A DNA stretch of 64,000 bases, taken from NCBI GenBank assembly GCA_019694355.1, contig JAIBCB010000005.1, positions 106,452 through 170,451 of the forward strand. The letters run 5' to 3'. The stretch comes from Pyrinomonadaceae bacterium. Lineage in GTDB: Bacteria; Acidobacteriota; Blastocatellia; Pyrinomonadales; Pyrinomonadaceae. The number at the start of each line of letters is the position of its first letter. Positions within the stretch are counted from its first letter, which is position 1. Shown piece by piece: positions 61,576 through 64,000 of this stretch. The translations under genes were made by a program, and so were the position numbers. The notes beneath the pieces are model-generated. The model saw only the letters and a program-made list of their open reading frames with translations. It was not told where the DNA came from and did not search any database.

Positions 61576-62984
61576 AACTGACCAAGTCGAAATTTCGACG
61601 ATTCGCCGACTGCAAGAACGAGTTTTGGCTCGACCACCATTTCCCGGAGCAAGCTGAGCCGGACAGTCTTGAGTATCAGCTTCGACGCGAGACAGGTTAC
61701 GAAGTCGAAAGACTGGCGAGGACGCTGCCGATCTTTGCTGATCCCGATGGTACTCGCGTTGCGTTTGGTAAGGATTTCGAGACCGACACGCTGTTCGCAA
61801 AAGCCGACATCATTGTCACGGATCCCGAAACTGGCGATATCGAGATCTATGAGGTCAAGTCCGGCACGAAGGCGAAGGACGACTACAAGATCGACCTCGC
61901 GTTTCAGTGCTTTGTTGCGGAACGATCGGGATATACGGTTCGCAACGCCTACCTGATCTTTATCAACTCCCAGTATTTGTTCGATGGCGAGCTTGATGTC
62001 GGCCTGCTGCTTACTGTGTCTGACGAAACTGAAAGCGTGCGGGAGCTGCGGTCGATGATCGAAAGTGAGACGGCGAACGCGATCGCCTGGCTCGCTCAAG
62101 ATGAGCCGATTGTGGAGCTTCTCGATTACTGCGGCGAAAAACTGGATTGCAAAGCGATCAGAAAGGCGTTTGCCGATATTCCTGAGTTCAACGTTTCGCA
62201 TATTTTCAATGCACATTCGAAAAAACTGGACGGACTGCTTTCCCAGGGGATCATTCGGATAACGGACATTCCCGCTGACTTTGCGATGACGGATCGGGAG
62301 TCGGCGAAGGTCAACGTCGAGCGGACCGGGAATGTTTATCTTGAGCGTGATTCGATCAAGGAAGTGATACAAGGCCTCAATTACCCGCTGCACTTTCTCG
62401 ACTACGAGAGCTTCAATCCAGCGGTACCGAAGTTTGTGAACACTCGGCCGTATCAGCAAATGGTGTTTCAGTATTCGCTGCATACGATCGAGAAAGAAGG
62501 CTCGGAATTGAAGCATTCATTTCATCTTTCCCGGAACGACGGACGGCACCCGAGCGAGGAGATCGTCGAAAGGCTTTACGAAGATCTCAATGGCCGCTTT
62601 GGAACGGTCATTATATGGAGCGAAGGCTTTGAGAAGACTCGCAATAAGGAACTGGGAGAGATGTTTCCCGATTATGCCGCCTTTCTTGAGGAAGTGAACG
62701 CTGCCGTTTACGATATAAGAAAGATATTCTCAAAGCAGCTCTATATGCACCCGCGTTTTCGCGGACGCGATTCGATCAAGGTGGTCCTGCCGGTCCTGTC
62801 GGATCTTACATATGAAGGAATGGCGATCGCTGACGGCCTAACGGCTTCGATCAAGTGGTATCATGCCGCAACCGGCCGCGGGACGCCCGAAGAGCGAGAA
62901 AAGACGTTTCAAGACCTCGAAGCCTATTGCCATCTCGACACGCTGGCAATGGTCCGGATATACGAACATTTACTTACGATCTAA
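61572..62984 (+). CDS. DUF2779 protein with Cas4-like and RNase H-like nuclease domains
   Basis: 470 aa in two parts. The N-terminal third is a PD-(D/E)xK nuclease of Cas4/RecB type: D79 in KADIIVTDPE, then E94-V-K96 in IYEVKSGTKAKDDYKIDLAFQ. The second part is the DUF2779 RNase H-like 3'-5' exonuclease: D277-Y-E279 in FLDYESFNPAVP, and a last acidic pair in AYCHLDTLAMV. The start overlaps the DUF4391 stop (ATGA), so it belongs to the same transcription and translation unit. I know DUF2779 mostly as a stand-alone gene; its location in this cassette is unusual. Confidence 0.88.
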   Translation: MKLTKSKFRRFADCKNEFWLDHHFPEQAEPDSLEYQLRRETGYEVERLARTLPIFADPDGTRVAFGKDFETDTLFAKADIIVTDPETGDIEIYEVKSGTKAKDDYKIDLAFQCFVAERSGYTVRNAYLIFINSQYLFDGELDVGLLLTVSDETESVRELRSMIESETANAIAWLAQDEPIVELLDYCGEKLDCKAIRKAFADIPEFNVSHIFNAHSKKLDGLLSQGIIRITDIPADFAMTDRESAKVNVERTGNVYLERDSIKEVIQGLNYPLHFLDYESFNPAVPKFVNTRPYQQMVFQYSLHTIEKEGSELKHSFHLSRNDGRHPSEEIVERLYEDLNGRFGTVIIWSEGFEKTRNKELGEMFPDYAAFLEEVNAAVYDIRKIFSKQLYMHPRFRGRDSIKVVLPVLSDLTYEGMAIADGLTASIKWYHAATGRGTPEEREKTFQDLEAYCHLDTLAMVRIYEHLLTI

Positions 62985-63023
62985 CTCAGTGTTCTCTGTG
63001 AACTCTGTGGCTAATTTTGCTTT

Positions 63024-64000
63024 ATGGAAAAACTGAAGATGCGCACTCCCGATTTTACCGATGAGAATATTACTCGTATTGCCGAGCTGTTCCCGAATTG
63101 CGTTACCGAATCGCGGGATGAAAGCGGTAAGGTGAAGCGTGCCATTGATTTTGATCAGCTCCGGCAGGAGCTTTCGGGCAGCATTGTCGAGGGGCCGCAG
63201 GAGCGGTATCAGCTAAACTGGCCGGGCAAGCGTGAGGCGCTCTTGACGGCAAATGTACCGATCGCCAAGACCCTTCGCCCGTGCCGCGAAGAATCGGTCG
63301 ATTTCGACACGACCAAAAACCTCTTTATCGAAGGCGACAACCTCGACGCCCTAAAACTGCTCCAGGAAACCTATCTTGGCAAGGTCAAGATGATCTACAT
63401 TGACCCGCCGTATAACACCGGACGAAATCTTATCTATAAGAATGACTTTTCTGAGGATGCAGAGAGTTTCCTCCTTAAATCGAACCAAGTTGATAGCGAA
63501 GGAGGACGGCTTGTTGCCAATCCCGACACGAATGGCCGTTTCCATTCTGATTGGCTTGCTTTTATGTACAGCCGCATTCGATTAGCCAGAAATTTGCTTT
63601 CTGATGATGGGCTCTTCGTGTGTGCAATGGACGAGAGTGAAATATCCAACACCGGCAAGCTCTGTGAAGAGATTTTCGGTGATTCAAATTTCATTGGTTC
63701 CCTGGTAACGCGTAGCAACCCTCAGGGACGGGGGAAGAAGAACATTGATCCTACGCATGAGTATCACTTAGTCTACGCAAAACAACTCGACTCAATCGAA
63801 GAACTATTGGTAAGACGTGACAGTGAAGATGGTAACGAGTATATAAACTTCATGCGAAGTGGTACCAACTCAAGAAAGTTTGAAAGGCCAAACCGATTTT
63901 ATCCGATGCTGGTTAAGGATGGGAAGATTTCTTGCATTACAAAGGAGGAGTATACAAAGATCTATACTAAGGAAAACGGGTTCAACGATAGGCACATCAA
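63024..64000 (+). CDS. type III-style DNA methyltransferase (Mod), N-terminal part
   Basis: Open from ATG 63024 to the window edge, 325 codons, with no stop. The beta-class catalytic motif DPPYN is at residues 127-131 (MIYIDPPYNTG), preceded by FIEGDNLDALKLLQETY. Such enzymes methylate adenine at N6. The N-terminus (LKMRTPDFTDENITRIAELFPNCVTE) is the standard start of type III Mod proteins. The C-terminal half and any downstream endonuclease subunit (Res) are outside. It starts 39 nt after the DUF2779 gene and is presumably the last visible gene of the operon. Confidence 0.92.
   Translation, partial: MEKLKMRTPDFTDENITRIAELFPNCVTESRDESGKVKRAIDFDQLRQELSGSIVEGPQERYQLNWPGKREALLTANVPIAKTLRPCREESVDFDTTKNLFIEGDNLDALKLLQETYLGKVKMIYIDPPYNTGRNLIYKNDFSEDAESFLLKSNQVDSEGGRLVANPDTNGRFHSDWLAFMYSRIRLARNLLSDDGLFVCAMDESEISNTGKLCEEIFGDSNFIGSLVTRSNPQGRGKKNIDPTHEYHLVYAKQLDSIEELLVRRDSEDGNEYINFMRSGTNSRKFERPNRFYPMLVKDGKISCITKEEYTKIYTKENGFNDRHI

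Noticed and set aside
61359..62516. 385-codon minus-strand frame over the DUF4391 and DUF2779 genes
   Set aside because: Antisense shadow; the plus-strand proteins have clear motifs and coupled starts.

Overview
The window looks like a chromosomal segment of a mesophilic, moderately GC-rich Gram-negative bacterium carrying an integrated mobile element on its right side. The best guess is an acidobacterium of the Blastocatellia type. This rests on gene flavour only: a Sec-type (clade II) nos cluster with its own Rieske/cytochrome b module, many extragenic palindromes, a four-helix-bundle (23S IVS-type) fragment, FG-GAP and YwiC-like proteins. No 16S gene is present, so the taxonomy is inference.

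Positions 1-11,170 hold a lysine/diaminopimelate biosynthesis block: dapB, dapA, dapD, a class I/II aminotransferase that may serve as DapC, and asd. A lipoprotein gene, a P1-family peptidase and an RNB ribonuclease are interleaved. Two toxin-antitoxin modules (ParDE-like and BrnTA) flank asd, and purB follows. Positions 11,171-12,594 have no gene but are packed with palindromes, including a 143-bp unit present twice. Positions 12,595-24,144 carry a DUF4870-type membrane protein, purS and purQ separated by a truncated four-helix-bundle gene, an FG-GAP repeat protein, a GHMP kinase, a DedA protein, a ROK kinase, a LecA-like lectin-domain protein and a large TM0106-type nuclease/helicase.

Positions 24,532-36,201 are a twelve-gene nitrous-oxide respiration operon. 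It encodes a GltD-like Fe-S flavoprotein, a Rieske protein, a DUF2231-type membrane protein, cytochrome b, a pentaheme cytochrome c, Sec-type NosZ, a NosB-like membrane protein, NosD, NosF, NosL and NosY. The first five products can be read as a quinol-oxidising bc-type complex feeding NosZ through cytochrome c; NosD, NosF, NosY and NosL serve copper-site maturation. Next come a YwiC-like protein, a hemerythrin-domain protein, a tandem universal stress protein, and a divergent NtrC-type regulator with a hybrid PAS histidine kinase. The space between the stress protein and the regulator holds a near-consensus sigma-54 promoter and a palindromic candidate activator site. A copper/silver-type RND efflux operon (CusA, CusC, CusB homologues preceded by a YtkA-like lipoprotein and a cysteine-rich secreted protein) runs leftward from 49,263.

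At 49,624-49,669 there is a 46-nt copy of the 3' half of a tRNA-Thr(UGU), immediately followed by a tyrosine integrase. This marks the left end of an integrative element that continues past 64,000. The element has an unknown 292-aa protein, four 11-bp iteron-like repeats, an excisionase-like HTH protein, a zinc-ribbon protein, a DUF3987-like helicase and a TOPRIM primase. Two decayed IS3-family insertion sequences follow, and then a probable anti-phage cassette. The cassette encodes a SNF2 helicase with a degenerate PLD-like N-terminus, a DUF4391 protein, a two-nuclease DUF2779 protein and the start of a type III-style DNA methyltransferase cut by the window edge. This cassette is the best candidate for a little-described system.
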